A stretch of DNA of 64,000 nt from Cognaticolwellia mytili (lineage in GTDB: Bacteria; Pseudomonadota; Gammaproteobacteria; Enterobacterales; Alteromonadaceae), in the NCBI RefSeq assembly GCF_002104475.1, contig NZ_NBOF01000005.1:372001-436000 (forward strand), given 5' to 3'. A program made the position numbers and the translations under genes. Of the stretch, positions 30,462 through 42,111 are shown piece by piece (the stretch's first letter is position 1; every line of letters starts with the position of its first letter). The notes under the pieces were generated by a model. The model worked only from the letters and a program-made list of their open reading frames with translations, was not told where the DNA came from and searched no databases.

Positions 30462-30494
30462 TTATGTATCTCCTATTCAAATTCGCGTTATAAA

Positions 30495-30734
<240 letters not shown>

Positions 30735-30873
30735 TTATTTAAGTAAAGTTATAAAGTTAAAAATTAAGGTTGAAACTTGTATTAATGCCCCCTGCTAGTT
30801 TTATCTAATAAAGGGCAAAAAATTTAGTATTCTAGGCATCCTGCCTTACACCCCGAAGGGCCGAATAAATTCG

Positions 30874-32084
<1,211 letters not shown>

Positions 32085-32308
32085 ACGATAATTTTCGTAA
32101 TTCTTACAGTTTTTTAAAGATGAAATATCCTCTTTAAAAAGCCGACGCAAGTATACTTAATTACAGCGCTATTGCAACAAAATAGGGCACTCATTGCCCA
32201 GATAATGTGCGAAATGTAACGCTAAATGACAAAATTACGACTAATGTATAATCGATTAGGAAAACTTTAAGTTTTTATGGCAAAGAGAGAAGAAAAACTG
32301 CATATTTT

Positions 32309-32337
32309 AAGTAACTTATCACTTTGAAAAGTTACTT
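32309..32337. other. Hairpin downstream of parB
   Basis: A perfect 9-bp stem AAGTAACTT / AAGTTACTT with an 11-base loop lies about 30 bp past the parB stop and upstream of atpI. It lacks a T-run on the minus strand, so it may be a weak parB terminator or part of the atp leader. Confidence 0.5.
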
Positions 32338-32365
32338 ACTTTTATTGGTCACATTTAATACGGTT

Positions 32366-33250
32366 TTAAAAAGAGTTAAAACGAGAGACTATTCCATCAA
32401 GTTCAGATAGGTCGCTGTATGATATAACTAACTTTCCTTTACCTTTTTTATTGTGATTAATAACAACTTGCGAACCTAACTTTTCAGATAAGTTTTGCTC
32501 AAGAGCTTTGGTATTAGGGTCTATTTCTTTTTCTTTTGGCTCTTTTTCAGGTAGTTGAACCTTTTTAATAAGTGCTTCAGTTTCTCGAACATTTAATTCT
32601 TTGGCAACAACTATACGGGCGGTGTTGGTTTGAATATCGTTATCTAATGCTAACAGCGCACGTGCATGACCCATTTCAATATCACCATGCTCAAGCAACG
32701 TTTTTACTTCACTGTTTAAGTTATTTAAACGCAATAAATTAGAAACTGTTGTTCTAGACTTACCAACGGCCTCAGCAACTTCTTGGTGAGTTAATTCAAA
32801 TTCAATTAACAAACGCTCAAGTGCAATAGCTTCTTCCATCGCATTAAGATCTTCACGTTGAATGTTTTCAATTAATGCAATCGCAACTGCCGCTTCATCA
32901 GGCACATGTTTAATTAGGCAAGGAACATTATCAAGCTCTGCTATTTGTGCGGCACGCCAACGTCGTTCACCTGCAATAATTTCGTAACTATGATCACTAA
33001 TAGGTCGAACAACGATAGGTTGAATAATACCTTGTGACTTTATCGAATTAGCCAAATCGTCTAGAGCTTCAGCCGACATATCTTTACGTGGCTGATACTT
33101 GCCTGGGTGTAATTGCTCTATCGGTAAGTTTTGTAATTCACTTTCTTTGTTACCTTTATCAACACCAGGTTCTTCTGAAGAATTACTTGTAGGTGTTGTT
33201 AATAGAGCATCAAGACCGCGACCTAGACCTCTGCGTTTACTTTGACTCAT
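32366..33250 (-). CDS. parB: Chromosome partitioning protein ParB
   Basis: A 294-residue ParB CTP-dependent clamp. The N-terminus KRRGLGRGLDALL contacts ParA. CTP-binding motifs are GERRWRAA (94-101) and ENIQREDLN (128-136). The HTH that reads parS is about residues 152-175 (THQEVAEAVGKSRTTVSNLL). The C-terminal 60 residues dimerise. Two perfect parS sites lie 11-13 kb away in recF. It overlaps parA by 4 bp and ends the mnmG-rsmG-parA-parB unit. Confidence 0.97.
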   Translation of the reverse strand: MSQSKRRGLGRGLDALLTTPTSNSSEEPGVDKGNKESELQNLPIEQLHPGKYQPRKDMSAEALDDLANSIKSQGIIQPIVVRPISDHSYEIIAGERRWRAAQIAELDNVPCLIKHVPDEAAVAIALIENIQREDLNAMEEAIALERLLIEFELTHQEVAEAVGKSRTTVSNLLRLNNLNSEVKTLLEHGDIEMGHARALLALDNDIQTNTARIVVAKELNVRETEALIKKVQLPEKEPKEKEIDPNTKALEQNLSEKLGSQVVINHNKKGKGKLVISYSDLSELDGIVSRFNSF

Positions 33251-34065
33251 ACTGTTCCTTGCTCTTGTTCGGATGTAGCTTGCGGTTTAGGTTGTTTGTT
33301 TTGTTCTGCTCGACGTAATATTTCACCCGCTAATGCAAGATAGGCTTTAGCGCCTGTCGAAGATTTATCATAATACATAGCCGGAGCGCCAAAACTAGGC
33401 GCCTCAGCTAAACGAACATTGCGTGGTATTACCGTACGATATACTTTATCACCAAAATGTCGTTTTAATTGTTCGGATACATCATTGGCTAAGCGATTAC
33501 GTGGATCGTACATAGTACGTAAAATACCTTCAATATATAGTTTGCTGTTTACCACAGAGGTTAACTGCGAGATAGTATCCATTAATGCTGTTAACCCTTC
33601 TAAGGCATAATATTCACACTGCATAGGCACTAATACTGAATCAGCTGCAGTCATAGCATTTACTGTTAACATGTTTAAAGAAGGTGGGCAGTCAATAATA
33701 ATAAAATCGTAGTCTTTTCTAACTTTAGATAAAGAATTTTTTAGGCGATGCTCTCGAGAATAAACTTCCATTAACTTAATTTCAGCCGCCGTCACATCAC
33801 TATTGGCAGCAATTAAATCATAAACACCTGAGGTATCTCTACATACAACATCTTCGAAAGGACGTTCTTCAATTAATAATTCAAAACAGGTTGCTGGCAC
33901 TTCATATTTATCAACACCACTCCCCATCGTCGCGTTACCTTGAGGATCTAGATCTATTAGCAAGACTTTACGTTTTGTCGCCGCAAGCGATGCTGCTAAA
34001 TTTACTGAGGTTGTCGTTTTACCAACACCACCTTTCTGATTTGCAACCGCAATTATTTTTCCCAC
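33247..34065 (-). CDS. parA: Chromosome partitioning ATPase ParA (Soj-like)
   Basis: A 272-residue ParA with the deviant Walker A KGGVGKTTT (residues 11-19), Walker A' and B segments (LLIDLDPQGNATMGSG; FIIIDCPPSLNML) and the C-terminal RGVTVIPRN-like block VIPRNVRLAEAPSFG. It binds DNA non-specifically as an ATP dimer and moves ParB-parS complexes. The short N-terminus marks a chromosomal type without an HTH extension. It is 40 bp after rsmG. Confidence 0.97.
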   Translation of the reverse strand: MGKIIAVANQKGGVGKTTTSVNLAASLAATKRKVLLIDLDPQGNATMGSGVDKYEVPATCFELLIEERPFEDVVCRDTSGVYDLIAANSDVTAAEIKLMEVYSREHRLKNSLSKVRKDYDFIIIDCPPSLNMLTVNAMTAADSVLVPMQCEYYALEGLTALMDTISQLTSVVNSKLYIEGILRTMYDPRNRLANDVSEQLKRHFGDKVYRTVIPRNVRLAEAPSFGAPAMYYDKSSTGAKAYLALAGEILRRAEQNKQPKPQATSEQEQGTV

Positions 34066-34105
34066 AGGATCCCCAAATACTTTTAGATCAAAAGCTTATT
34101 ATTAT

Positions 34106-34732
34106 TTATGATTTTACTAATTCAATCAAATGCCGCTCACCTTCTAATCGAGGAACGGCAATAGTATGACTTTTCGCTACGGAAACATTACTCGGTAAAG
34201 CTGCTACTTCATCATTTGGATAATGGCCTTTTAAGGCTAAAAATCGACCATGTTCAACAGTAACAAGATGATCACACCATGTCACCATATCAAGTAAAGA
34301 TGAAAACGCGCGACTTAATACACCGTCAAATGGCTTTTCAGGGTAATACTCTTCAACACGTGCTTTAACAGGGGTTACATTGTTAAGTTTGAGTTGATAG
34401 ACAACTTGACGTAAAAAAGTGATTCTTTTTCCTAAGCTGTCTAATAAGACAAAATTGCGTTCAGGGTACAAGATGGCAAGTGGAATCCCCGGTAAACCTG
34501 GTCCAGTGCCAACATCAATAAACGAATCACCTTCAAGTAACGGCCCGACCATTAAACTATCCATGATATGTTTAACAACCATATCTTTTGGATCACGAAT
34601 TGAGGTTAGGTTATAGGCTTTATTCCACTTATTCAATAATTCAACATATTGAATAAGTAAGGCAACTTTTTCTTCAGAAACCTCTATTGAGGTTTCATTT
34701 ATTAAAGTAGCTAGCTGATCAGATAATGTCAT
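34106..34732 (-). CDS. rsmG: 16S rRNA (guanine527-N7)-methyltransferase
   Basis: A 208-residue RsmG (GidB). The SAM site reads [18 protein letters not shown] and is followed by [17 protein letters not shown]. It methylates G527 of 16S rRNA. Normal length; 31 bp behind mnmG, its usual partner. Confidence 0.98.
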   Translation of the reverse strand: MTLSDQLATLINETSIEVSEEKVALLIQYVELLNKWNKAYNLTSIRDPKDMVVKHIMDSLMVGPLLEGDSFIDVGTGPGLPGIPLAILYPERNFVLLDSLGKRITFLRQVVYQLKLNNVTPVKARVEEYYPEKPFDGVLSRAFSSLLDMVTWCDHLVTVEHGRFLALKGHYPNDEVAALPSNVSVAKSHTIAVPRLEGERHLIELVKS

Positions 34733-34763
34733 TAGGCGAAATCTTAATTAATATGTTGGTTTA

Positions 34764-36653
34764 TTATGCTGTTTTGCGTAATAAACCATGTTTTTTCAGA
34801 TAGACTAATAATAACGAAATTGCTGCGGGAGTAATACCAGAAATACGCGAAGCTTTACCAATAGTTTCTGGACGAGCATCGCTAAGCTTAGCGACCACTT
34901 CATTTGAAAGACCTGAAATTTGGGTAAAGTCGAATTCCATTGGGATTAACGTATCTTCATGACGTTTCTTTTTCGCAATTTCATCTAATTGACGATCAAT
35001 ATAACCAGCATACTTAATTTGAATTTCAATTTGTTCAGCAGCTTGTGTATCCGATAACTTTGGACCTAATCCTTCAATTTTCATTAAATCGTCATACCTA
35101 ACTTCAGGACGACGAACAAGATCTTCTAGGTTATTTTCACGACTTAATGGTGTTTTTAATAATTCATTTATTTGAGGCGCTACCGCATGATCCTTTTGTA
35201 CCCATACAGATCGCAAACGTTGACGTTCTAGCTCAACATTTTCCATTTTTTCATTAAAACGCTGCCAGCGTTGATCATCAACTAAGCCAAGTGAACGACC
35301 TTTTTCAGTTAAACGGATATCGGCATTATCTTCGCGTAATAATAATCTGTATTCCGCACGTGAAGTAAACATACGGTAAGGTTCTTTCGTCCCTAGTGTT
35401 GCTAAATCATCAACAAGTACGCCCATGTAGGCTTGATCACGTGTTAATACCAGCTCTTCTTTGCCTTGTACGCGTGCTGCTGCATTGGTTGCTGCCAATA
35501 GACCTTGAGCACCAGCTTCTTCGTAGCCAGTTGTACCGTTAATTTGTCCAGCAAAATATAAGTTTTCAACAAATTTACTTTCAAGTGTTTGCTTTAAGTC
35601 GCGAGGATCGAAGAAGTCATATTCAATAGCGTAACCAGGACGAGTGATATGAGCATTTTCGAAACCTTTGATCGATCTAACAAGATCCATTTGTACATCA
35701 AACGGTAAACTTGTTGATATACCGTTAGGATAAATTTCGTGTGTGGTTAAACCTTCAGGTTCAACAAATATTTGATGACTATCTTTTTCAGCAAAGCGAT
35801 GAATTTTATCTTCAATAGAAGGGCAGTATCTTGGTCCTACACCTTCAATAACACCGGTATACATTGGTGATCTATCTAAACCTGATTGAATAATTTCATG
35901 AGTTTTTTTATTGGTATGGGTGATAAAACATGAAACTTGCTCTGGGTGATCATTACCTGATCCCATAAACGAAAATACCGGGCGAGGATCATCTCCTGCT
36001 TGCTCTTCCATTACGGAAAAATCAAGACTGCGCGCATCTAAACGAGGTGGTGTACCTGTTTTTAAACGATCCATTCTAAATGGCATATCACGTAAGCGTT
36101 CAGCTAGGTTAATACTTGCAGGATCACCCGCTCGACCACCTTGATAATTATTTAAACCAATATGAATTTGTCCTGCAAGGAAAGTACCTACCGTTAAGAC
36201 AACACTCTTAGCTTTAAACTTTAAGCCCATTTGTGTTGAAATACCGACGATCTTGCTATTTTCTAGAATAAGATCATCACAAGGCTGTTGGAATATCGTT
36301 AAATTAGGTTGGTTTTCAAGGTAATTACGGACGAAATTTCGATATAAACTACGATCAGCTTGAATACGTGTTGCACGAACTGCAGGGCCTTTGCTGGCAT
36401 TTAATGTTCTAAATTGGATCGCAGCATGATCAGCTGCCGTAGCCATTAAACCACCTAACGCATCAATTTCTTTTACCAAGTGACCTTTGCCAATACCACC
36501 AATGGCTGGATTACATGACATTTGTCCAAGGGTATCAATGTTATGGGTTAGCAGTAAGGTTTTACATCCCATACGAGATGCTGCAAGGGCTGCTTCTGTA
36601 CCTGCGTGACCACCACCAACAACAATTACGTCATAAGACTCTTGATACCACAT
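34764..36653 (-). CDS. mnmG: tRNA uridine-5-carboxymethylaminomethyl enzyme MnmG
   Basis: A 629-residue GidA/MnmG. The FAD site is [19 protein letters not shown] near the N-terminus, [18 protein letters not shown] follows, and the helical C-terminus binds MnmE. With MnmE it modifies wobble U34 of certain tRNAs. It is the gene adjoining oriC, as in E. coli and Vibrio, and heads the transcript running through rsmG-parA-parB. Confidence 0.99.
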   Translation of the reverse strand: MWYQESYDVIVVGGGHAGTEAALAASRMGCKTLLLTHNIDTLGQMSCNPAIGGIGKGHLVKEIDALGGLMATAADHAAIQFRTLNASKGPAVRATRIQADRSLYRNFVRNYLENQPNLTIFQQPCDDLILENSKIVGISTQMGLKFKAKSVVLTVGTFLAGQIHIGLNNYQGGRAGDPASINLAERLRDMPFRMDRLKTGTPPRLDARSLDFSVMEEQAGDDPRPVFSFMGSGNDHPEQVSCFITHTNKKTHEIIQSGLDRSPMYTGVIEGVGPRYCPSIEDKIHRFAEKDSHQIFVEPEGLTTHEIYPNGISTSLPFDVQMDLVRSIKGFENAHITRPGYAIEYDFFDPRDLKQTLESKFVENLYFAGQINGTTGYEEAGAQGLLAATNAAARVQGKEELVLTRDQAYMGVLVDDLATLGTKEPYRMFTSRAEYRLLLREDNADIRLTEKGRSLGLVDDQRWQRFNEKMENVELERQRLRSVWVQKDHAVAPQINELLKTPLSRENNLEDLVRRPEVRYDDLMKIEGLGPKLSDTQAAEQIEIQIKYAGYIDRQLDEIAKKKRHEDTLIPMEFDFTQISGLSNEVVAKLSDARPETIGKASRISGITPAAISLLLVYLKKHGLLRKTA

Positions 36654-37064
36654 AAATTAATAACCTTAGTTTGGTTTATCTTTAAAAAATAAGAGCGATA
36701 TTTTAACGCTTTTTTTACTCGAGGGGAATGATCAAATTCATGAAAAGATCTTAGCTTGATCCTTAAATAATATATAAAGATCTTTAAATAGATCTTGTTA
36801 TTATTACTTATTAGGATCCTTGTTTTCTGTGGGTAAGTGCTTTTTACTTATATAAAACATGTAATTATATAGTATAAAACCTTGTGATCAAACGTTGATC
36901 AACTCACGTATAAGCTTTGATCAAAAGAGCTAGTTATCCACAGCTCTTTTAAAGTTATATATTATCTACTGAATAATAATAGAAAATTAATAGTTTTTAC
37001 CCAGAGTTATCCACATTGCTTTTTTATTTCTTGGTATATTGTGAATAAGTTATGGGTAATTGGC
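36654..37064. other. oriC: Chromosomal replication origin oriC
   Basis: The 411-bp mnmG-mioC gap, the site of oriC in E. coli and Vibrio. Perfect DnaA boxes TTATCCACA are at 36934-36942 and 37007-37015, with near-perfect TTACCCACA (36828-36836, minus) and TTATTCACA (37040-37048, minus). Nine GATC sites fall between 36730 and 36922 (for example 36758, 36779, 36791, 36815, 36886, 36897, 36919). AT-rich units that begin with GATC (GATCCTTAAATAA, GATCTTTAAATAG, GATCTTGTTATTA) are on the mnmG side next to the first DnaA box, as in the E. coli unwinding element. No gene lies here. Confidence 0.93.
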
Positions 37065-37508
37065 TTATAAATGATCTTTATTTTCATTTAACCAGTTTTG
37101 AGATCGCTCTTCTGGATCAATATCTTCGCTCATATCTAGGGTTTTTATTGGTACTATTTCAATGAAACCTTTTGATATAAGTAGTTTATTTAAGTTTTTA
37201 GCCGCAAAGCAAAAAGTGTCATAGCTAGAATCGCCAACGCCGATCGTTAAAAACTTAACTGAGGATAGATCTTGATCGCTTTTTTCTAGATCCGTAACAA
37301 ATGCTTGAATATTGTCTGGGTAGTCACCAGCACCATGTGTAGAGGTACAAATTAACCAGGTTTGATTTTCGCTGTTTATTTGCGCAAAATTTGGTTGGAA
37401 ATGTAATTCAACATCATGGCCAAGTGCCGTTAATGTTTCTTCACAGGCTTCAGCAACATACTCTGAACCACCTAACATACTACCAACAATTACTTGAAAT
37501 GAGCTCAT
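37065..37508 (-). CDS. mioC: FMN-binding protein MioC
   Basis: A 147-residue flavodoxin-fold protein. The phosphate loop is GSMLGGSEYVAE and the flavin loop CTSTHGAGDYPDN. MioC is linked to biotin synthase electron supply in E. coli. Its location next to oriC is conserved. Here it is read toward oriC, so its transcription could influence origin opening, as proposed in E. coli. Confidence 0.93.
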   Translation of the reverse strand: MSSFQVIVGSMLGGSEYVAEACEETLTALGHDVELHFQPNFAQINSENQTWLICTSTHGAGDYPDNIQAFVTDLEKSDQDLSSVKFLTIGVGDSSYDTFCFAAKNLNKLLISKGFIEIVPIKTLDMSEDIDPEERSQNWLNENKDHL

Positions 37509-37561
37509 TTAAGACGCCTATTTTTTGATTTTTTAAGTGAATTTATGTGTTATTTATAACT

Positions 37562-38947
37562 TTATTTACCAATGCAAAACGAAGAAAATATTTGGCTTAA
37601 CAGATCATCATTAGTGAATTCACCTGTTATTTTGTTGAGTTCTTGTTGGCAAAAACGTAATTCTTCAGCCAAAATTTCTCCTGCGACATAGGATTCTAAT
37701 TGCTCTAAACCTATTTCTAAGTGTTCATGAGCTTTTTCAAGAGCAACCAAATGACGTCGTCGTGCCATAAAGCCACCTTCAGCGCTACCTTGATAACCCA
37801 TGATGTGCTTAAGGTGCGCTGTTAGGTCATTAACACCTTCACCTGTTTTAGCTGATAAAGTAATGGCAGGGGTATCGCTTAGCTCACTATATCCCGTTTT
37901 AGCCTGACTTATGTCGGCTTTATTTCTGACAATAGTTAACCCTATATTGGCAGGTAACTTATCGAAGAAATCTGGCCAAACTGTTTTAGGATCTATACTA
38001 ATATCTGTTGATGAATCAACCATTAGTAGAACTCGGTCTGCTTGATTAATTTCTTTCCAAGCACGTTCAATACCTATTTGTTCTACTTTATCTGCGCTAT
38101 CGCGTAAGCCTGCAGTATCTATAATGTGCAATGGCATGCCATCGAGGTGAATTTGTTCAGAAAGCACATCACGAGTTGTACCGGCGATATCCGTTACTAT
38201 TGCACTCTCTTTACCACTTAATGCGTTTAGTAGGCTTGATTTACCGGCGTTAGGTCGCCCTGCAATAACAACGCGCATTCCTTCACGGATAATGCTGCCT
38301 TGCTGGGCTTTATTTTTAACTTCTGCAACTTGCGTGATAATAGCTTTAAGATCGTTGACAACTTTTTCATTAGCGAGAAAGTCTATTTCCTCTTCAGGAA
38401 AATCAATTGCTGCTTCGACATACATACGTAAGTGAATGGTATCATTAACCATTTGATGAACTAACTTTGAAAAATCACCTTGTAGAGAATGTAATGCACA
38501 ACGAGCGGCTTGCTCTGAGCTTGAATTAATTAAGTCGGCAATTGCTTCAGCTTGCGTTAGGTCAAGCTTGTCGTTCATGAAAGCTTGCTCACTAAATTCC
38601 CCAGGGCCGGCCATACGCACATTTGGTAAAGCGAGTATTTCTTTCAACAACATATCAAGTATAACTGGTCCGCCATGGCCTTGAAGTTCAAGAATATCTT
38701 CGCCGGTAAATGAATTTGGCCCTTTAAAGTAAAGTGCTATACCTTGATCTAATGCTTGGCCTTTTTGATCATTAAAGGTTAAATATTCAGCTTTTCTTAA
38801 TTCAGGCAATTTACCCAAAATAGCGTGAGCAACATTTTTCACTTCTGGCCCTGAAACTCTGATGATACCAACACCACCTCGTCCTGGTGCTGTGGCCTGT
38901 GCAGCAATGGTTTCTTTTTGGCTTGATGAAAAAGCAAGGTTGGTCAT
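37562..38947 (-). CDS. mnmE: tRNA modification GTPase MnmE
   Basis: A 461-residue MnmE (TrmE/ThdF). The N-terminal domain binds formyl-THF ([21 protein letters not shown]). The G domain has [21 protein letters not shown] and NKAD. The C-terminal CIGK motif is intact. It acts with MnmG on tRNA U34. A terminator after yidC implies that it has its own promoter in the 303-bp gap upstream. Confidence 0.99.
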   Translation of the reverse strand: MTNLAFSSSQKETIAAQATAPGRGGVGIIRVSGPEVKNVAHAILGKLPELRKAEYLTFNDQKGQALDQGIALYFKGPNSFTGEDILELQGHGGPVILDMLLKEILALPNVRMAGPGEFSEQAFMNDKLDLTQAEAIADLINSSSEQAARCALHSLQGDFSKLVHQMVNDTIHLRMYVEAAIDFPEEEIDFLANEKVVNDLKAIITQVAEVKNKAQQGSIIREGMRVVIAGRPNAGKSSLLNALSGKESAIVTDIAGTTRDVLSEQIHLDGMPLHIIDTAGLRDSADKVEQIGIERAWKEINQADRVLLMVDSSTDISIDPKTVWPDFFDKLPANIGLTIVRNKADISQAKTGYSELSDTPAITLSAKTGEGVNDLTAHLKHIMGYQGSAEGGFMARRRHLVALEKAHEHLEIGLEQLESYVAGEILAEELRFCQQELNKITGEFTNDDLLSQIFSSFCIGK

Positions 38948-39250
38948 GAAGTATCTCTGTTTTTGGCAATTGTTTAATTGGCGATATTATAAACTGATAA
39001 CAACAGACTGGAAATGCAGAGTTAATTATTGTTGTGATTAAAACTAAATTAACTGATGGAAGGTAGGGGAATATAGTGAATAGCTGATAAATTTCAGGCA
39101 ATCGCCATTCAATCACACCTTTGTGATCATGGCATACCGTTCATCGACGTGTAGGGACACACTAATATATTGTAAAGCAGGGCGTATGAGAAAGATCAGA
39201 GCATAAAAAAAGGTAGCTAATTGCTACCTTTTTCAATTATAGAAATGAAT
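38948..39250. other. 303-bp gap between yidC and mnmE
   Basis: The gap holds the yidC terminator at its right end and, by inference, the mnmE promoter. I see no RNA gene or credible ORF in the remainder. Confidence 0.5.
39206..39233 (-). terminator. Terminator of the rpmH-rnpA-yidD-yidC operon
   Basis: A perfect stem AAAAGGTAGC / GCTACCTTTT with loop TAATT and flanking A and T runs lies about 20 bp past the yidC stop. Confidence 0.9.
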
Positions 39251-40876
39251 TTACTTAGCTTTGGCTTTTTCGATGCCCGAGAATATTATTTTCATTTGTA
39301 CAATAGAAATAATATTGCTTACTAACCAGTAAAGTACTAGTCCTGATGGGAACCAGAAAAAGAATACAGTAAACATAACTGGCATGTATTGCATTATTTT
39401 CTGTTGCATAGGGTCTTGCACCGTCATTGGCTGCATTTTTTGCATAATGAACATACTTATACCCATTAACACTGGCAGAATGTAAAATGGGTCTTGCGCT
39501 GAAAGATCTTGGATCCATAGCATAAATGGTGCATGACGTAATTCAACACTCTCTAAAAATACCCAATATAGTGCTAAGAAAATAGGCATTTGAATTATTA
39601 ATGGTAAACAACCACCGGCTGGATTTACCTTTTCTTTGCGATAAAGTTCCATCATAGCTTGTGATACTTTTTGCTTATCATCGCCGTAACGTTCTTTCAG
39701 CTGTGTCATTTTTGGTTGTAATGCACGCATTTTAGCCATTGATGTGTATTGCGCTTTTGTTAAAGGATACATACCACCCTTAACAATAAGAGTAATAAGA
39801 ATAATTGCGACGCCCCAGTTAGCTACAACTGATTGTATTTTAATAAGTAACCAAAACAAAGGTTGGCTAATCATGAATAAGAAGCCGTAATCAATTGTAA
39901 GATCTAAGTTTTCTTCAATGCTTTCTAAAACGTCTTGATCTTTTGGACCGACATAGAAAATAGCGGATGTTGTTGCTGTACTATTTGGCTCAACTGTAAT
40001 CGCTGGGGCTTTAAAGCCGATAATCGCATCTTTATTTGCTGAATATAAACTATAAAGTTGATTTGTTGATGATTTCTCAGGAACCCATGAAGAGACAAAG
40101 TAGTGTTGCAACATAGCAACCCAACCACCTTGTGTTGAAACATTTAAGTTTGTTTCTGCAATATCGTCAAAATCGTATTTTTCATAAACATCTTCAGTGG
40201 TTGAATATGCAGTTCCTTTGTATGTAGGAATCAAACCACTTGATGTTTCAATTAATGTGGTTTGTTTTAATTGACCATACATTTGCACACTTGCTGGTGT
40301 ATTCGCGTTGTTTCGAATTATATATTCAACGTTAATTGCGTAACTATCATGATTAAAAGTGAAGCGTTTAGTCACTGATAAGCCTGCTGTGTCAATATAA
40401 TCTAAATCAACCATTAAAGGTGCATCTAGCGATGTTTGGTAAGCTGTAGCTGAAGTTTGGTATACAGGGCGACCTTTAATAACACGGTCTAAACCTTGAG
40501 CGCCTGTTAAACCACTCTGTGCAACATAACGGTCGGTGTCGCTACGTAAAATGGTAAATGGAATACCGCTGCCTTGTTCAGTATCAAACTTTAAAAGTTT
40601 AGCTTCAACAATGTCACCACCATTTGTATCTATTTTTAAAGCGAAAACGTTATTCGTTACTGAAATTACTGTTGCTTTTGCTACGGTAGTTTCATTATTT
40701 AATGGAGATACTGTTGCTGAAGACTCAGGAACAAAGTCGCCGTTACTAGTTGTAATTGTTTGTTGAGTTACTGCTGGTTGCTCAATAATTGGAGCATTGT
40801 CTGTTTGCCATTGATTAAATAGCAAATAGGTAACAACCATAAGCGCAATAAAAAGAAAACTGCGTTGGGATTCCAT
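39251..40876 (-). CDS. yidC: Membrane protein insertase YidC
   Basis: A 541-residue YidC (Oxa1 family). The N-terminal anchor is residues 5-21, then a large periplasmic beta domain (to about 340), then five conserved membrane helices. The core contains GGCLPLIIQMPIFLALYWVF and VELRHAPF. It inserts membrane proteins, including F0 c subunits, alone or with SecYEG. It is 6 bp after yidD. Confidence 0.99.
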   Translation of the reverse strand: MESQRSFLFIALMVVTYLLFNQWQTDNAPIIEQPAVTQQTITTSNGDFVPESSATVSPLNNETTVAKATVISVTNNVFALKIDTNGGDIVEAKLLKFDTEQGSGIPFTILRSDTDRYVAQSGLTGAQGLDRVIKGRPVYQTSATAYQTSLDAPLMVDLDYIDTAGLSVTKRFTFNHDSYAINVEYIIRNNANTPASVQMYGQLKQTTLIETSSGLIPTYKGTAYSTTEDVYEKYDFDDIAETNLNVSTQGGWVAMLQHYFVSSWVPEKSSTNQLYSLYSANKDAIIGFKAPAITVEPNSTATTSAIFYVGPKDQDVLESIEENLDLTIDYGFLFMISQPLFWLLIKIQSVVANWGVAIILITLIVKGGMYPLTKAQYTSMAKMRALQPKMTQLKERYGDDKQKVSQAMMELYRKEKVNPAGGCLPLIIQMPIFLALYWVFLESVELRHAPFMLWIQDLSAQDPFYILPVLMGISMFIMQKMQPMTVQDPMQQKIMQYMPVMFTVFFFWFPSGLVLYWLVSNIISIVQMKIIFSGIEKAKAK

Positions 40877-40882
40877 AATTTC

Positions 40883-41131
40883 TTATTTCTCTTTTTTTGA
40901 TAGTGGTACGGGATCATGTCCACCCGCATTTAATGGATGGCATTTTAGTATACGTTTGCCTGCTAACCAACAACCTTTTATCACACCAAAGCGATTAATT
41001 GCTTCTATAGCATAAAAAGAGCAAGTTGGGTCAAATCTACAATTGGGGCCAAGCAATGGACTAAGCCAACGCTGGTAAGCTTTTACGAAGGTAATTGCTA
41101 TTTTTTGTGGCGTTGAATTATTTTTCGCCAT
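40883..41131 (-). CDS. yidD: Membrane protein insertion efficiency factor YidD
   Basis: An 82-residue YidD with the signature [20 protein letters not shown] and [13 protein letters not shown]. It is a small membrane-associated protein that assists YidC-dependent insertion. Its start lies 34 bp inside the end of rnpA, a conserved overlap. Confidence 0.95.
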   Translation of the reverse strand: MAKNNSTPQKIAITFVKAYQRWLSPLLGPNCRFDPTCSFYAIEAINRFGVIKGCWLAGKRILKCHPLNAGGHDPVPLSKKEK

Positions 41132-41466
41132 ATTTTTTCCAATTGCTGATTAATTTCTTTGTTTTCGAGCTTGTCAGTACCCGACTTTACCATAACAACT
41201 ATATCTATATGGGGGATATTATGTTGATTTAAACGGAAGCTTTCACGAATTTGTCGTTTGATACGATTTCGTTGAACGGCTAATTTGACCCGTTTTTTAG
41301 CTATGGCTAAACCTAAGCGATTATTATTATCAGAATTTGGTGTTACGAGGATAGTGATATGGCTAGAGCCAAAACGAAGAGGTTTTGAAAAGACAGATTG
41401 AAATTGACCGGGAGTCAAAAGACGAGACTCCCGATTAAATTCATAAGTAACCGTATTGGTCACCAA
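41098..41466 (-). CDS. rnpA: Ribonuclease P protein component
   Basis: A basic protein of about 120 residues with [12 protein letters not shown] near the start and the RNR motif [13 protein letters not shown]. It is the protein subunit of RNase P, which matures tRNA 5' ends. The frame opens with TTG-GTG; an AGG lies 8 bp before the TTG and 11 bp before the GTG, so the exact start (TTG 41466 or GTG 41463) is uncertain. It lies downstream of rpmH. Confidence 0.97.
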   Translation of the reverse strand: MVTNTVTYEFNRESRLLTPGQFQSVFSKPLRFGSSHITILVTPNSDNNNRLGLAIAKKRVKLAVQRNRIKRQIRESFRLNQHNIPHIDIVVMVKSGTDKLENKEINQQLEKIWRKIIQRHKK

Positions 41467-41495
41467 TTTTTTAACCTAAACTTCTAGTTAAAAAA

Positions 41496-41630
41496 TTAAG
41501 CACTAAGGCTTGCGCGGCCTTTAGCACGGCGACGTGCTATTACTGCACGGCCGTTTTTTGTAGCCATGCGAGCACGGAAGCCATGGTTGCGCTTACGCTT
41601 TAATACACTAGGTTGAAATGTTCTTTTCAT
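41496..41630 (-). CDS. rpmH: 50S ribosomal protein L34
   Basis: A 44-residue, very basic protein starting [20 protein letters not shown] and ending GRASLSA, essentially the universal L34 sequence. It is a component of the large ribosomal subunit. It is the first gene of rpmH-rnpA-yidD-yidC and is preceded by a strong promoter. Confidence 0.99.
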   Translation of the reverse strand: MKRTFQPSVLKRKRNHGFRARMATKNGRAVIARRRAKGRASLSA

Positions 41631-42111
41631 TACGCTAATCCGTCTGTTGTCGTTGCCCTGGCAAAACAGCCTTCATGAGCACACTGGGTCTAAAAATGAG
41701 GCGAAATTCTATATAGAGAAGCAAACTTTGTCAATGATTATTCTTCAGCTATTTTAAAAAGATCGTTGCCGGATCGTCTCGATCTGAAAAGTATCCACAG
41801 TTTTATAACAAAATTGCTTTTCATTAGCAAAGAGCAGTCCATTATTTCGATAATAATTAAATAGTATATTTAAAGTTTTTTAGCACTAATTTACTCTAAA
41901 AAACTTGTGTAAAGCCTACTTTTACTGTGTTTGTTAAAAATAATTGAAAATAAAACCCTATTATTGAAATGTCAATATTGATGTTGTGGATAACTATGGT
42001 GATAATAGTGGCAATATAAAAATTATTATCTTTTTCTATGCTGCTTTTTTTTGTCATTGAGTTTAATGCGAAAATAATTCGTAAAGTATAGTCATTATCA
42101 GGAGTCGGTTG
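41631..42111. other. rpmH-dnaA divergent regulatory region with DnaA boxes
   Basis: This gap of about 480 bp holds promoters for rpmH (minus) and dnaA (plus). A perfect DnaA box on the minus strand is at 41995-42003 (TGTGGATAA), and a near match GTATCCACA at 41791-41799. Three GATC sites cluster at 41761, 41772 and 41781. This fits dnaA autoregulation and Dam/SeqA control. In Pseudomonas-type genomes oriC lies here, but the mnmG-mioC site has more boxes and GATC sites. Confidence 0.75.
41706..41734 (-). promoter_or_regulatory. Sigma-70 promoter of rpmH
   Basis: On the minus strand a perfect -35 TTGACA (complement of 41729-41734), a 17-bp spacer and a -10 TAGAAT (complement of 41706-41711) lie about 75 bp before the rpmH start. 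Confidence 0.85.
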
